DNA from: Phreatobacter aquaticus
Lineage (GTDB): Bacteria > Pseudomonadota > Alphaproteobacteria > Rhizobiales > Phreatobacteraceae
DNA: 64,000 nt
Direction of reading: 5' to 3'
NCBI RefSeq assembly: GCF_005160265.1
Contig: NZ_CP039865.1
Coordinates: 4,178,828 to 4,242,827 of the forward strand
The translations under genes were made by a program, and so were the position numbers. The number at the start of each line of letters is the position of its first letter. Positions within the stretch are counted from its first letter, which is position 1. This document shows positions 1 to 8,311 of the stretch, piece by piece. The notes below the pieces were generated by a model that saw nothing but the letters and a program-made list of their open reading frames with translations, did no database searches and was not told the DNA's origin.

Positions 1-142
1 ATATGGTCTTCAAGAGCGTCGTCTTGCCGGCGCCGTTCGAGCCGATCAGCGTGACGATCTCGCCCTTGGCAACGGTGAGCGATACGCCGTGCAGCACGGC
101 CTTGCGGCCATAGCGCACGTGGAGGTCAGTGATCTCAAGCAT
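1..142 (-). CDS. livF: Branched-chain-type ABC transporter ATP-binding protein LivF, N-terminal part (runs off window)
   Basis: The first 47 codons of an ABC ATPase are present and the rest lies beyond the window edge. The translation opens [19 protein letters not shown] and contains a Walker A motif, GSNGAGKTT, near residues 37-45. In the Liv family LivF is the second cytoplasmic ATPase of the importer, working with LivG under the LivH/LivM channel. The start ATG (142-140) overlaps the TGA of livG (137-135) by 8 bases, which indicates translational coupling. It is the last visible gene of the leftward operon. The LivF assignment rests on position after livG and on this short N-terminus. Confidence 0.85.
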   Translation of the reverse strand, partial: MLEITDLHVRYGRKAVLHGVSLTVAKGEIVTLIGSNGAGKTTLLKTI

Positions 143-914
143 GGGCGGCCTCCCGGCCGAGATAGACCCGGATCACCTCCGGATTGGCCGCAACCTCGGC
201 CGGCGCGCCTTCGGCGATCCTGGTCCCATGGTCGAGCACGACAATGCGGTCGCAGACCCCCATCACCACCCGCATGTGATGCTCCACGAGAAGCACGGTG
301 ACGCCGCTCTGACGCACCTTCTGGATCATCGCGACGAGGCGCTGGCCCTCTTCCGGATTGAGGCCGGCGGCCGGCTCATCGAGCAGCAGGAGGCGCGGCT
401 TGGTGGCGAGCGCGATCGCCACTTCCAGGCGCCGCTGCGCACCATAGGAGAGCGCCTCGCCCTTGACCTCGGCCCTGTCGGCTAGATCGCAGAACGCCAT
501 GATCTCTTCCGCCGAGGCGGCCGCGGAGGCTTCCTCGTCACGCCAGGCCTTGGTGCGGAAGAAGGATCCGAGCCAGCCGGTGCGATAGGCCCGGTAGGTC
601 GCAGCCTCGACATTCTCCCGAACCGTCAGGGCCGGGAAGATACTGGTGATCTGGAAGGTGCGGGCAATGCCGAGGCGCGCCCGGTCGTGCGGTTCCATGC
701 CGGTGACATCGGCGCCGTCGAAGCGGATCGTGCCGCTGGTCGGCTCCATCGAGCCGGCGAGCATGTTGAACACGGTCGTCTTGCCCGCGCCATTCGGCCC
801 GATCAGGCCGACGATCTCGCCCTCGGCGACGCTGAAGGTCACGGAATTGACCGCGACGAGGCCGCCAAAGGCGCGCGTGAGCGCCTGGGCCTCGAGAAGC
901 AGGGGCGCGCTCAT
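135..914 (-). CDS. livG: Branched-chain-type ABC transporter ATP-binding protein LivG
   Basis: A 259-residue ABC ATPase of the Liv (HAAT) importer family. It has Walker [10 protein letters not shown] (about 39-47), signature LSYGAQRR (about 154), Walker [14 protein letters not shown] and the H-loop in VEHHM. The SYGAQRRLE form of the signature, the AGLNP D-loop and the C-terminal RVYLG are typical of LivG. The open frame continues far upstream, but the ATG at 914 is chosen because it forms an ATGA overlap with the livM stop (911-914) and the text before it is livM in another frame. It would energise the LivH/LivM channel. The substrate cannot be read from the ATPase. Confidence 0.93.
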   Translation of the reverse strand: MSAPLLLEAQALTRAFGGLVAVNSVTFSVAEGEIVGLIGPNGAGKTTVFNMLAGSMEPTSGTIRFDGADVTGMEPHDRARLGIARTFQITSIFPALTVRENVEAATYRAYRTGWLGSFFRTKAWRDEEASAAASAEEIMAFCDLADRAEVKGEALSYGAQRRLEVAIALATKPRLLLLDEPAAGLNPEEGQRLVAMIQKVRQSGVTVLLVEHHMRVVMGVCDRIVVLDHGTRIAEGAPAEVAANPEVIRVYLGREAAHA

Positions 915-1861
915 GGCTGGGCCTCCCCGCTGGGTTTGGTTCGCACCCGTTGCCAGAGCGAGACGATGCCGTCGGGCAGGAAGATCACCGAGAAGGTGAG
1001 CAGGCCCGCGAAGATGACGAGGCGCAGCGTCCCGAAGCTGCGCAGCAGTTCGAGCAGCACCACATAGATCAGTGCGCCGAGGATCGGCCCCACGATTGTG
1101 CCGCGCCCGCCGACGATAACCATGATAATGAGGGCCGCCACATAGTGCAGGCTCATCAGTTCCGGCGTGATGACGCGCAGATAATGGGCGTAGAAGCCGC
1201 CGGCGATGCCGGCAACCGCGGTCGCCACCACGAAGCCGAGCAGCTTCATCATGAACACGTTGATGCCGATGGAGGCGGCCAGCGGCGCGTTCTCGCGCGC
1301 GGCGAGGAATGCGCGGCCGGTGCGGCTCGCCATCAGCGCGTGGCAGGCATAGCAGAGCGCCGCCACCACGATGAGCATGAGGTAGAAGACCTCGCGCGCC
1401 TCGGTGAGCTCGCCATAGCCCGGCACATGGATGCGCGGGATGTTGGCGATCCCCATCGGGCCGCGGGTGAGATCCACCCAGTAATTGGTCACCGTGTAGA
1501 TGATCGAGCCGAAGCCGAGCGTCAGGATGGCAAACTGCGGCCCGACGATCCTGAGCGACACATAGCCGATGGCAAAGCCGAGCAGGCCCGCGATCAGAGC
1601 CGCCACCACGAGCCCGATCAGGATCGGCGCGCCGGCCTGCATGGTGATCAGCGTGGACGCATAGGCGCCCACCCCGAAGAAGGCGGCATGGGCGAAGCTG
1701 AGCTCGCCGAGATAGCCGATGATGATGTTGAGGCTCAGCGCCAGCAGCGAGAACATCAGCCACATCACCATGACATGGTGGAAATAGGTGTTGCTGGTCA
1801 GAAGCGGCAGGACCGCGAGGCCGCCCGCGGCGACCGCAATGATGACAGGACGGGAGTTCAT
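911..1861 (-). CDS. livM: Branched-chain-type ABC transporter permease LivM
   Basis: A 316-residue inner-membrane permease with repeated hydrophobic segments and the LivM hallmark stretch SLNIIIGYLGELSFAHAAFFGVGAYAS (about residues 43-69, split here only for reading). A longer frame exists upstream, but its first 60 residues are arginine-rich shadow coding of livH. The ATG at 1861 is preferred because it overlaps the stop of the restored livH frame (TGA at 1860-1858) as ATGA. It should pair with LivH to form the translocation pore and is followed directly by livG and livF. Confidence 0.92.
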   Translation of the reverse strand: MNSRPVIIAVAAGGLAVLPLLTSNTYFHHVMVMWLMFSLLALSLNIIIGYLGELSFAHAAFFGVGAYASTLITMQAGAPILIGLVVAALIAGLLGFAIGYVSLRIVGPQFAILTLGFGSIIYTVTNYWVDLTRGPMGIANIPRIHVPGYGELTEAREVFYLMLIVVAALCYACHALMASRTGRAFLAARENAPLAASIGINVFMMKLLGFVVATAVAGIAGGFYAHYLRVITPELMSLHYVAALIIMVIVGGRGTIVGPILGALIYVVLLELLRSFGTLRLVIFAGLLTFSVIFLPDGIVSLWQRVRTKPSGEAQP

Positions 1862-2738
1862 CGACCCACTCCCTGAGCCTGGCCGAACAACCCCTGTGGC
1901 CGCCACAGCAGCACCAGGATGATGGTCGCGTAGCCCACCGCCTCCATGAAGCCGAGCGAGATGTAGCCGCCAGCCAGCGCCTCGACGACGCCGAGCGCCA
2001 GGCCACCGATCAGGGCCCCTGCACGCTGCCGAGCCCGCCAAGGATGACGACCGTGAAGCCCTTCAGCACGGCCCAACTGCCGACGGTCGGAAAGATCATG
2101 GCGAGCGGACCAACGACCGCACCCGACAGGCCGGCGAGGCCGCAGGCGAGCACGAATGTCAGCGTATGGACGAAGCGGATGTTGATGCCGGTCAGCGCCG
2201 CGCCTTCCGGGTTCTGCGCGGTGGCGCGCATCATCTTGCCGAAGATCGTATAGCGGATCGCCGCATAGGTGAAGGCGAGCGCCACGATCGCGACACCGAA
2301 GACCAGCGCGCGCTGCTGGGTGATGACGATCGGGCCGAATTCCAGGATCTCGTCGGCGAAGGGGCTGTTCAGATACTTCGGATCATGGCCGAAACCGAGC
2401 TCGGACATGTTGGTGATCAGGAGCGAAATACCGAGGCTGGACAACAGGATGGTGAACTCGTGCGTTTTGCGCAGCGGCCAGAACACCAGATTGTTGACGA
2501 TGATGCCTGAGGCGCCGACCAGGATCGTCGCGACCAATACGGCCGGAATGTAGCTGAGCCCCATCAGGGTCATGGCGTAATAGGTCAGGAAGGCGCCGAG
2601 CATGTAGAACTCGCCATGGGCGAAATTGATCACCCGGAGAACGCCGAACACCAGCGTCAGGCCTGTCGAGATGACGACATAGTTCATCCCGTTGACGAGG
2701 CCGTTGACGATCTGCTGGGCGAGAAGGGACAGGTCCAT
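1858..2738 (-). pseudogene. livH: Branched-chain-type ABC transporter permease LivH, interrupted by a one-base frameshift
   Basis: The frame from ATG 2738 encodes 242 residues of a typical LivH (VNGMNYVVISTGLTLVFGVLRVINFAHGEFYMLGAF near the start) and stops at 2010, just after VILGGLGSVQGP. The missing C-terminus, ALIGGLALGVVEALAGGYISLGF...YATIILVLLWRPQGLFGQ, continues in another frame from about 2020 to 1858. On the coding strand the junction reads GTGCAGGGGCCCTGATC. One extra G in the G4 run restores ...GSVQGALIGG... and gives a normal protein of 293 residues ending in an ATGA overlap with livM. It is either a true inactivating deletion or a homopolymer sequencing error; intact flanking genes favour an error. 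If real, the importer lacks the last part of one permease. Confidence 0.88.
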
Positions 2739-2767
2739 GGCGGGCCTTTCAGGAGTGGCATGCGGGG

Positions 2768-2792
2768 GCCTTCCGCCCTGGAGGCGGAAGGC
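2768..2792. terminator. Inverted repeat in livK-livH spacer (10-bp stem, 5-nt loop)
   Basis: GCCTTCCGCC at 2768-2777 is a perfect inverted repeat of GGCGGAAGGC at 2783-2792, with loop CTGGA. It lies in the 109-bp spacer between livK and livH, immediately upstream of livH. No T tract follows on the minus strand, so it is more likely an mRNA-stabilising or processing hairpin than a strong terminator. Confidence 0.5.
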
Positions 2793-2814
2793 TGCAGTGT
2801 GGGATGGGGGAAAG

Positions 2815-2842
2815 GACGAGGCCGGACCGAGCCGGCCTCGTC
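2815..2842 (-). terminator. Hairpin just after livK (11-bp stem, 6-nt loop)
   Basis: GACGAGGCCGG (2815-2825) and CCGGCCTCGTC (2832-2842) form a perfect 11-bp GC-rich stem. It begins 5 bases after the livK stop on the coding strand and is followed by CCTTTCCCC, a very short T run. Such hairpins behind a binding-protein gene often protect its mRNA or give partial termination, raising binding-protein dosage over the membrane subunits. That role is inferred here. Confidence 0.55.
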
Positions 2843-2847
2843 ACCGA

Positions 2848-3981
2848 TCACTGGCGGACGGTCGTGATGTCGCCGTTCTGCACGCGCACCAGATAAAGGT
2901 TCTGCTGGGCCTGCCCGTTGTCGTCGAACTTGATGTCGCCGAGGAGCGTCGGCAGCGTCGGCCCCCGAAGTGCTGCGGCGATCTTGTCGTAGTCGCGTGA
3001 CGAGCCAGCCGCCTGCACGGCGGTCGCCAGAACGCGCACGGCCTGTCCGCCCAGAGTGCCGATGAAAGCCGGCTGGTTCTGGAAGGTCGAGCGATACTGG
3101 CGGGTCCATGCGTCGAGCATCGGATTGCCGCTGTCAGGCGCATAGAGCGAGATCGAATAGACCCCGTCCAGCGCACGACCCGAGAGCTCGACCAGCTTCG
3201 GGTTCATGTTGCCGGCGGACGCCACCAGCGTGCCGCGGAAACCGGCCTGGCGAGCCTGGCGGTAGATGGTCGCGCCCTGCGAGGTGTTGATCGCCGAGAC
3301 GTAGATCGCGTCCGCATTGAGCGCACGCAGCTTGGTCAGCGCCACGTTGAAGTCGGTGTCGTTGCGGTTGTAGAACTCATTGCCCTTCACCTCGATGCCG
3401 CAGGCGGTCAAGAGACGGGTGTAGTTCTCCACCTCGAGACGACCGAAATCGTCATTGATGGTGATGAAGGCGATCGATTTCGGCCGGATCCGCGTGCAGA
3501 TCTCCTGCGAATAGCGGGTCGACATCATCGACGAGGTCGCGTTCAGGCGGAACAGGTAGCGATGGCCCTTGGCGGTGACATCGGGATGCTGGGCCGAGGT
3601 CATGATCGTGATGATCTTGTCGCGGGTGACTTCCTTCATCGCCAGCGCGACGGCCGAGAACCAGCCGCCGACGATGAGGTCGACCTTGTCCTGCTCGATC
3701 GCGCGCTGGGCTGCAGCAACACCCTCTTCCGGCGTGCCCTTGTCGTCATAGACGACCAGTTCGATCTGCCGGCCGATCACGCCGCCGCTGGCATTGATCA
3801 GCGCGACCTCGGCCTTCATGCCTTCCAGCGCCAGCTGTCCATCAAAGGCGCCGGCGCCCGACAACGGCACGATCGCGGCAATCTTGATCGGCGGCTGTCC
3901 CTGCGCACGGGCGTCATTCGCCGCAACGAGGCCAAGCGCGAGCGCGCCCGCCAGAAGTCCGGCCTTCATCCATTTCAACAT
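2848..3981 (-). CDS. livK: Periplasmic amino-acid/branched-chain-type substrate-binding protein (LivK family)
   Basis: A 377-residue secreted solute-binding protein. A signal peptide (MLKWMKAGLLAGALALGLVA..NDARAQ, cleavage near residue 27) is followed by IKIAAIVPLSGAGAFDGQLALEGMKAEVALINASGG, the opening of type I periplasmic binding proteins (Peripla_BP_6). It ends in the QNLYLVRVQNGDITTVRQ type of C-terminus. It is the binding subunit of the adjacent Liv importer. This family also takes up amides, aromatic acids and short dicarboxylates, so an amino acid should not be assumed. Here it sits behind LeuCD-like and lyase genes, which suggests an organic acid. It precedes livH by a 109-bp spacer with two hairpins. 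Confidence 0.9.
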   Translation of the reverse strand: MLKWMKAGLLAGALALGLVAANDARAQGQPPIKIAAIVPLSGAGAFDGQLALEGMKAEVALINASGGVIGRQIELVVYDDKGTPEEGVAAAQRAIEQDKVDLIVGGWFSAVALAMKEVTRDKIITIMTSAQHPDVTAKGHRYLFRLNATSSMMSTRYSQEICTRIRPKSIAFITINDDFGRLEVENYTRLLTACGIEVKGNEFYNRNDTDFNVALTKLRALNADAIYVSAINTSQGATIYRQARQAGFRGTLVASAGNMNPKLVELSGRALDGVYSISLYAPDSGNPMLDAWTRQYRSTFQNQPAFIGTLGGQAVRVLATAVQAAGSSRDYDKIAAALRGPTLPTLLGDIKFDDNGQAQQNLYLVRVQNGDITTVRQ

Positions 3982-4019
3982 GGTGTCCTCCCTGGTTTTT
4001 TCGTTGGCTGGTCAACCGT

Positions 4020-4883
4020 TCAGCGGTTGATCAGATACTTCTTCTGCATTTCCTCGACTTCACCGAAGCCGATGAACTCGATGAACGGTTCGTGGCCCAT
4101 GGTCGGGCGCGGCAGGCCCTTGGAGCTCTTGGTCTGGGCCAGCACCTTGAGGTTCTCGGTCAGCGCCTGCGCCACCGTCATCAGCGGCACGAGGGCGAAG
4201 GTCGCCATGCCGGCAACGCTCTCGATCTCGGCCGGCGACAGGTCGCGCTCGAGCCAGCCCAGCACCTGCAGCGACAGCGGCACGCCGCAGCCCTGGCGCA
4301 TGGCGCGCAGGCCCTCGATCGACTTGAAGCACTTGGAGATCGGCTGGATGATGTCCGCGCCTGCGGCGACATAAGCCTTGCCGCGCTCGATGGCAGCAGC
4401 CTCATCCACCACGTCGGTACGCGCGATGATCAGCATGTTGGGGTCGCGCCGGGCAGCGGCAGCAGCCTGGATCTTGGCGACCGCCTCGTCCATCGGGATC
4501 ACTTCGACACCGCCGACGCAGATCGGGCAGCGCTTGGGCGCGACCTGATCCTCGAGGATGACGGCCGAGACGCCGGCCGCCTCGAATTCGCGGACCGTGC
4601 GCATCACGTTGATGGCGTTGCCATAGCCTGTGTCGATATCGGCGATGACCGGGATCGTCACGGAGCTCGTGACATTGCGCACCACCGAGAGGTTTTCCGA
4701 CATCGTGTAGAGCTCGGCATCCGGCTGCCCCAGGAAGGAGGCCGAGACGCCGAAGCCCGAGGTCATCACCGCATCGAAACCGGCGGCCTGGATGAACTTG
4801 GCGGACAAGGCGTCATAGGCGCCCGCCGACCAGACCGTCTTCTGGTTGACGACGCGGGCGCGGAAATTGGGAGTAAGGGCCAT
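4020..4883 (-). CDS. Isocitrate lyase/PEP mutase superfamily lyase (methylisocitrate/dimethylmalate lyase-like)
   Basis: A 287-residue cytosolic TIM-barrel protein. The start resembles carboxyphosphonoenolpyruvate mutase and 2-methylisocitrate lyase (VWSAGAYDALSAKFIQAAGFDAVMTSGFG). The metal site DIDTGYGN (about 93-100) and VILEDQ are present. The active loop reads APKRCPIC, so the cysteine used by true lyases is kept, whereas PEP mutases lack it. Retro-aldol cleavage of a 2-hydroxy diacid to pyruvate plus a second acid is therefore expected. The two genes upstream encode an aconitase-family hydro-lyase, the same pairing as 2,3-dimethylmalate dehydratase and lyase of nicotinate fermentation, or the methylcitrate route. 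The exact substrate is unknown. Confidence 0.85.
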   Translation of the reverse strand: MALTPNFRARVVNQKTVWSAGAYDALSAKFIQAAGFDAVMTSGFGVSASFLGQPDAELYTMSENLSVVRNVTSSVTIPVIADIDTGYGNAINVMRTVREFEAAGVSAVILEDQVAPKRCPICVGGVEVIPMDEAVAKIQAAAAARRDPNMLIIARTDVVDEAAAIERGKAYVAAGADIIQPISKCFKSIEGLRAMRQGCGVPLSLQVLGWLERDLSPAEIESVAGMATFALVPLMTVAQALTENLKVLAQTKSSKGLPRPTMGHEPFIEFIGFGEVEEMQKKYLINR

Positions 4884-4909
4884 GGTGTCAGCTCCGGTGA
4901 TGGTCGGGT

Positions 4910-5425
4910 TCAGGAATAGGTCTTGAGGTAGGGCACGAGGCCGCCTGCCTCGAGCATGCGCTGGTCGGCAAGGGCGAGCGGCTCGATCGGCAGTTCGGTG
5001 CCGCGCGTGAGATTGCGGATGACGCCCGCCTGCCAGTCGAGCTCGATCTCGTCCCAGCGCTGCACCAGGCCGAGGATCCCGGGGCAGCTTGCCTGCGGGA
5101 AGCCCATGCTGATCTCGCCGCGCCAGTAGCCGGGCGAGAAGCTCTCGGCGACCATGCCGGTGATGCCGAGATGGCGCATGGCGCGCATCGGCGGATAATG
5201 CGGGTGGCCGTAACCAAAATTGTGGTTGCCGACGAGGATGTCGCCCGGCTTCACTTTTGCGCGGAAATCCGGGTCGTAGGACTGCATGGCGGCATCCGCC
5301 AGCTCGTTGATGTCGGTGATCTTGATGTTCTTGACGCCGACGATCTGGTCGACGTCGAAATCAAGTTCCTCGAAGATGAAGGCGACGCGTCCGCGGAGGT
5401 TCTTGAGCGACATGGCGGGCCTCAC
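4910..5425 (-). CDS. LeuD-like small subunit of an aconitase-family hydro-lyase
   Basis: A 171-residue swivel-domain protein of the LeuD/aconitase C-terminal family. It opens SLKNLRGRVAFIFEELDFDVDQIVGVKNIKI and has VKPGDILVGNHNFGYGHPHYPPMRAMRHLGI (about 58-88), the counterpart of the GxNFGxGSSRE substrate loop; GYGHPH replaces GCGSSRE. That loop normally binds the substrate carboxylate, so the substitution argues against authentic isopropylmalate isomerase. Its ATG overlaps the stop of the LeuC-like gene (5422-5425, ATGA), so the two subunits are made together. I give no gene symbol because leucine biosynthesis is not indicated by the neighbours. Confidence 0.87.
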   Translation of the reverse strand: MRPAMSLKNLRGRVAFIFEELDFDVDQIVGVKNIKITDINELADAAMQSYDPDFRAKVKPGDILVGNHNFGYGHPHYPPMRAMRHLGITGMVAESFSPGYWRGEISMGFPQASCPGILGLVQRWDEIELDWQAGVIRNLTRGTELPIEPLALADQRMLEAGGLVPYLKTYS

Positions 5426-6678
5426 AGATACTTGCGGGGATCGGCGATCGCGCCTTCGATGGCGGAGGCTGCCACCGACGCGGCGCTGCAGAGGTAGATT
5501 TCCGAGTCAGGACTGCCCATGCGCCCGCGCACGTTGAGCGTGCCGGTGGAGACCGCCCGCTGTCCCGCGGTCATGGTGGCGATGCGGCCGAAGCAGAAAT
5601 CGCAGCTCGACGAGGAGATGAAGGCGCCCGCCTCCACCAGGATCTCGATCAGCCCCTCGCGCGCGGCAGCCGCCATGATCTCCTGGCTGGTCGGCACGAT
5701 GTTGAGCTGGAAGCCGGGCTTCACCTGGCGTCCGCGCAGCACCTGCGCCGCGATCCTGAGATCCTCGACCCGGCCCGAGGCGCATGAGCCAAGATAGCCG
5801 GTCTGCACTTCGAGGCCGGCATAATCGACGAGGTTGCGGGTGTTAGACGGCGTCGGCGGAATGACCACCACCGGCTCCAGCCCGTCGAGATCGATGTCAT
5901 AGACGGCCGAATAGGTGGCATCCTCGTCGCTGTAGACCGGATCGAGCTTGATGCGGGCCCGCGGCAGGGCGTAGTCGAGCCGCGCCTTGTCGGGATTGAC
6001 GATGGCTGTCAGCGCGCCGGTGAACATGGCAAGGCCGGTGATCACTTGGAGGCCCTCGGTGGTGAGGGAATCGACACCCGGGCCGCCGAGTTCCAGCACC
6101 TGGAAGCGGCACGAGGCCGAACCCATCTCGCGCACCAGATGGTGGAACACGTCGCGCGCCATCACGCCCGGCGACAGCTTGCCGCGCAGGTTGACGCGCA
6201 CCGTCTGCGGCACCTTGATCGAGATGCGCTCACGGACGAAGGCTTCCAGAATGTTGCGGCGGATGCCCATGGCGAGCGTGCCGAATGTGCCGAGCTGGCT
6301 GACATGGCCGTCGAAATGGACGACAAAGGCGCCGGGCGTCGCATAGCCGACTTCCGCCGCCACCTGATGGCCGATGCCCTTGCGCTCGAACAGCGGCACC
6401 TTGTTCTCCGCGCACCAGTTGCGCGTGATGATGTGCAGCTCTTCTTCCTTGGGGCTGGTCGCCGGAATCATGTGGTCGATGAAGATCGCGTAGCGCTCGG
6501 GATCCGGCACCCGCTCGATGCCGAAATCCTCTTTCATCGACTTGAAATAGACGTCCGTGTAGCCCGGAAAGTCATAGGCGATGACGAAGTCGGGCTTCGC
6601 CATGACCTCGTCGCCGGCCTTCACATGCGGCAGCCCTGCGGCGCGGGCCAGGATCTTTTCGGCGATCGTATATCCCAT
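5422..6678 (-). CDS. LeuC-like large subunit of an aconitase-family hydro-lyase
   Basis: A 418-residue [4Fe-4S] hydro-lyase large subunit, the length of archaeal/bacterial LeuC-type and homoaconitase-type enzymes. It begins MGYTIAEKILARAAG. Cluster cysteines are in YLGSCASGRVEDL and in SSSSCDFCFGR (CxxC). Other family features are IDHMIP and FVVHFDGHVSQLGTFGTLAMGI. It should carry out dehydration/rehydration of a hydroxy-diacid together with the small subunit encoded next. Context of an MBL-fold hydrolase, an FAD-linked oxidase and a C-C lyase supports a catabolic role such as alkylmalate or alkylcitrate breakdown rather than leucine synthesis. The start ATG at 6678 lies 28 bases after the oxidase gene. 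Confidence 0.87.
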   Translation of the reverse strand: MGYTIAEKILARAAGLPHVKAGDEVMAKPDFVIAYDFPGYTDVYFKSMKEDFGIERVPDPERYAIFIDHMIPATSPKEEELHIITRNWCAENKVPLFERKGIGHQVAAEVGYATPGAFVVHFDGHVSQLGTFGTLAMGIRRNILEAFVRERISIKVPQTVRVNLRGKLSPGVMARDVFHHLVREMGSASCRFQVLELGGPGVDSLTTEGLQVITGLAMFTGALTAIVNPDKARLDYALPRARIKLDPVYSDEDATYSAVYDIDLDGLEPVVVIPPTPSNTRNLVDYAGLEVQTGYLGSCASGRVEDLRIAAQVLRGRQVKPGFQLNIVPTSQEIMAAAAREGLIEILVEAGAFISSSSCDFCFGRIATMTAGQRAVSTGTLNVRGRMGSPDSEIYLCSAASVAASAIEGAIADPRKYL

Positions 6679-6706
6679 GGTGCGGGCCTCGATATGATCA
6701 GGGATG

Positions 6707-8311
6707 TCAGGAAAGGCCGAGCGAACCGGGGTTCATCAGCCCCTGCGGATCGACGGCACGTTTGACGGCGGAGAGAAGCGCGAAGGTCTCGGGCTTCAGC
6801 ACGTCACGGAACGGATAGTCGCGGGCGACCTGCCAGCTGACGCCGCCGAGGCCCGCATAGAGTTCCTGGGTCCCGCGCCGAAGGTCGGCGACCGCTGCGC
6901 GGGCAACCGGATTGCCGGGACGATCGGCCCAGGGCCGCACCACGTCGTCGCCGAGGGTGCGGGCATGGAGCGGCGTGATCTCGTCGAGCCAGTAGAAGGC
7001 GGGCTCGAGGAAGAACTCGTTGCCGACCGTCATGCTCATCACGGAATAGAGGATGCCGTGCTCGGCCATGAAGGCGGCGCGCCCGGCGAAATAGGCGTCG
7101 TTGGCGGCGCAGACCTCGGCCGCGGCCGACAGCGGGAACACGCCGTGGATCGGAACCCAGCGCTCGCCGTCCTTGCCCAGCATGCCGCGCGGCAGGCCGA
7201 AGGGCTTGGAGCGCATGACCTTCGGCACCGTGTTCTCGATCTCGGTGCCGAAGCGCTTTCCGACCGCCCTCACCTCGGCCATGGCATGATCGAATTCGGG
7301 CTTGCTGTGCCCCTCGACGACGAGGTGCAGCGTGAAGGCATGCTCTTTCAGGAAAGCCGTGCCAGCTGTGGCGACCTTGGCCGCTTCCTTCAGACCCGCC
7401 ATGAGCGAGGAGCCGGCGCGCGCCACATTGCCGAGCGTCTTCACTCCATCCATCAGCTTGTTGACGCTCGCGGAGTGCTCAACCTTGGTGCGGTCGATGC
7501 CGAAGCCTTCCGAGACGGCGCGGAGCGGCACCATCGCGACCTGGGCCGCCGCCATGTCCTGCAGCGATTTGAAGCCGAAGGACAGATGGCCGACCTCGGC
7601 TGGACGAGGATAGAGCCGGAGCGTCGCAGACACTTTCACGCCGAGCGCGCCATTGTCGCCGAGGAACAGGCCGGTGAGGTCCGGGCCCCCTTCCCGCGTG
7701 AACGGCTTCGTGCCTTTGCGGCCGCCCGATCCCGTCGTGACCAGAGACCCATCAGCCAGCACGACAGTGACGCCCAGCACGGCTTCCGCCACCGTGCCGT
7801 GGCGTGCCGAGCCGAAGAAGGCGCTGTTCTGCGATAGCGCCCCACCGACGGTCGCCTTCATGCCCGAGAGCGGACCCCAATAGCCCGTGCGCAGCCCAGT
7901 CCCTTCGATCGCCTCGTTGACCTCGGCCCAGGTGCAACCGGCTTCCACCGTCACATACATGTCGGCGGCGTTGACCTCGACAATGCGGTTGAGCTTGCGG
8001 GCATCGATGACGACCGATCCGGCGCGCTCCGGCAGATAGCCCTTGGTGTAGGACATGCCGCCACCGCGCGGCACGATGGCAATGCCGGCACGCGAAGCGA
8101 GACCAACCGTCGCCGCGACATCCTCGGCCGAATTGGCCAGCGCGATCGCCAGCGGCTCGATGCCCGGCTGCCAGAAGATGTCATTGGCGTAATAGGTGCG
8201 GCTCGCGGCGTCCGACAGGACGTTTTCGGCACCGATCTGCTGGGCGAGCGCCGCCAGGAACTGGGCGGCCGCATCGGGCTGGAGGCGTTCGGCTGTTGCG
8301 GCCATGGTCAT
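6707..8311 (-). CDS. FAD-linked oxidase, D-2-hydroxyacid dehydrogenase/glycolate oxidase (GlcD/vanillyl-alcohol oxidase) type
   Basis: A 534-residue flavoprotein of the FAD-binding type 4 (PCMH) fold. The FAD domain is seen in PLAIALANSAEDVAATVGLASRAGIAIVPRGGGMSYTKGY (about 55-95), in ADMYVTVEAGCTWAEVNEAIEG and in TVGGALSQNSAFFGSARHG. The C-terminus ends VKRAVDPQGLMNPGSLG, typical of lactate/glycolate oxidases. It likely oxidises a 2-hydroxyacid or alcohol. The frame is open further upstream, but the ATG at 8311 is chosen because it makes an ATGA overlap with the MBL gene stop (8308-8311) and the upstream translation is shadow. It follows the MBL-fold hydrolase, suggesting oxidation of a hydroxy acid released by it. 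Confidence 0.87.
   Translation of the reverse strand: MTMAATAERLQPDAAAQFLAALAQQIGAENVLSDAASRTYYANDIFWQPGIEPLAIALANSAEDVAATVGLASRAGIAIVPRGGGMSYTKGYLPERAGSVVIDARKLNRIVEVNAADMYVTVEAGCTWAEVNEAIEGTGLRTGYWGPLSGMKATVGGALSQNSAFFGSARHGTVAEAVLGVTVVLADGSLVTTGSGGRKGTKPFTREGGPDLTGLFLGDNGALGVKVSATLRLYPRPAEVGHLSFGFKSLQDMAAAQVAMVPLRAVSEGFGIDRTKVEHSASVNKLMDGVKTLGNVARAGSSLMAGLKEAAKVATAGTAFLKEHAFTLHLVVEGHSKPEFDHAMAEVRAVGKRFGTEIENTVPKVMRSKPFGLPRGMLGKDGERWVPIHGVFPLSAAAEVCAANDAYFAGRAAFMAEHGILYSVMSMTVGNEFFLEPAFYWLDEITPLHARTLGDDVVRPWADRPGNPVARAAVADLRRGTQELYAGLGGVSWQVARDYPFRDVLKPETFALLSAVKRAVDPQGLMNPGSLGLS

Noticed and set aside
5422-6678. Leucine biosynthesis leuC/leuD
   Set aside because: There is no leuA/leuB, the small-subunit loop is altered, and the neighbours are catabolic genes and a transporter under an IclR regulator.
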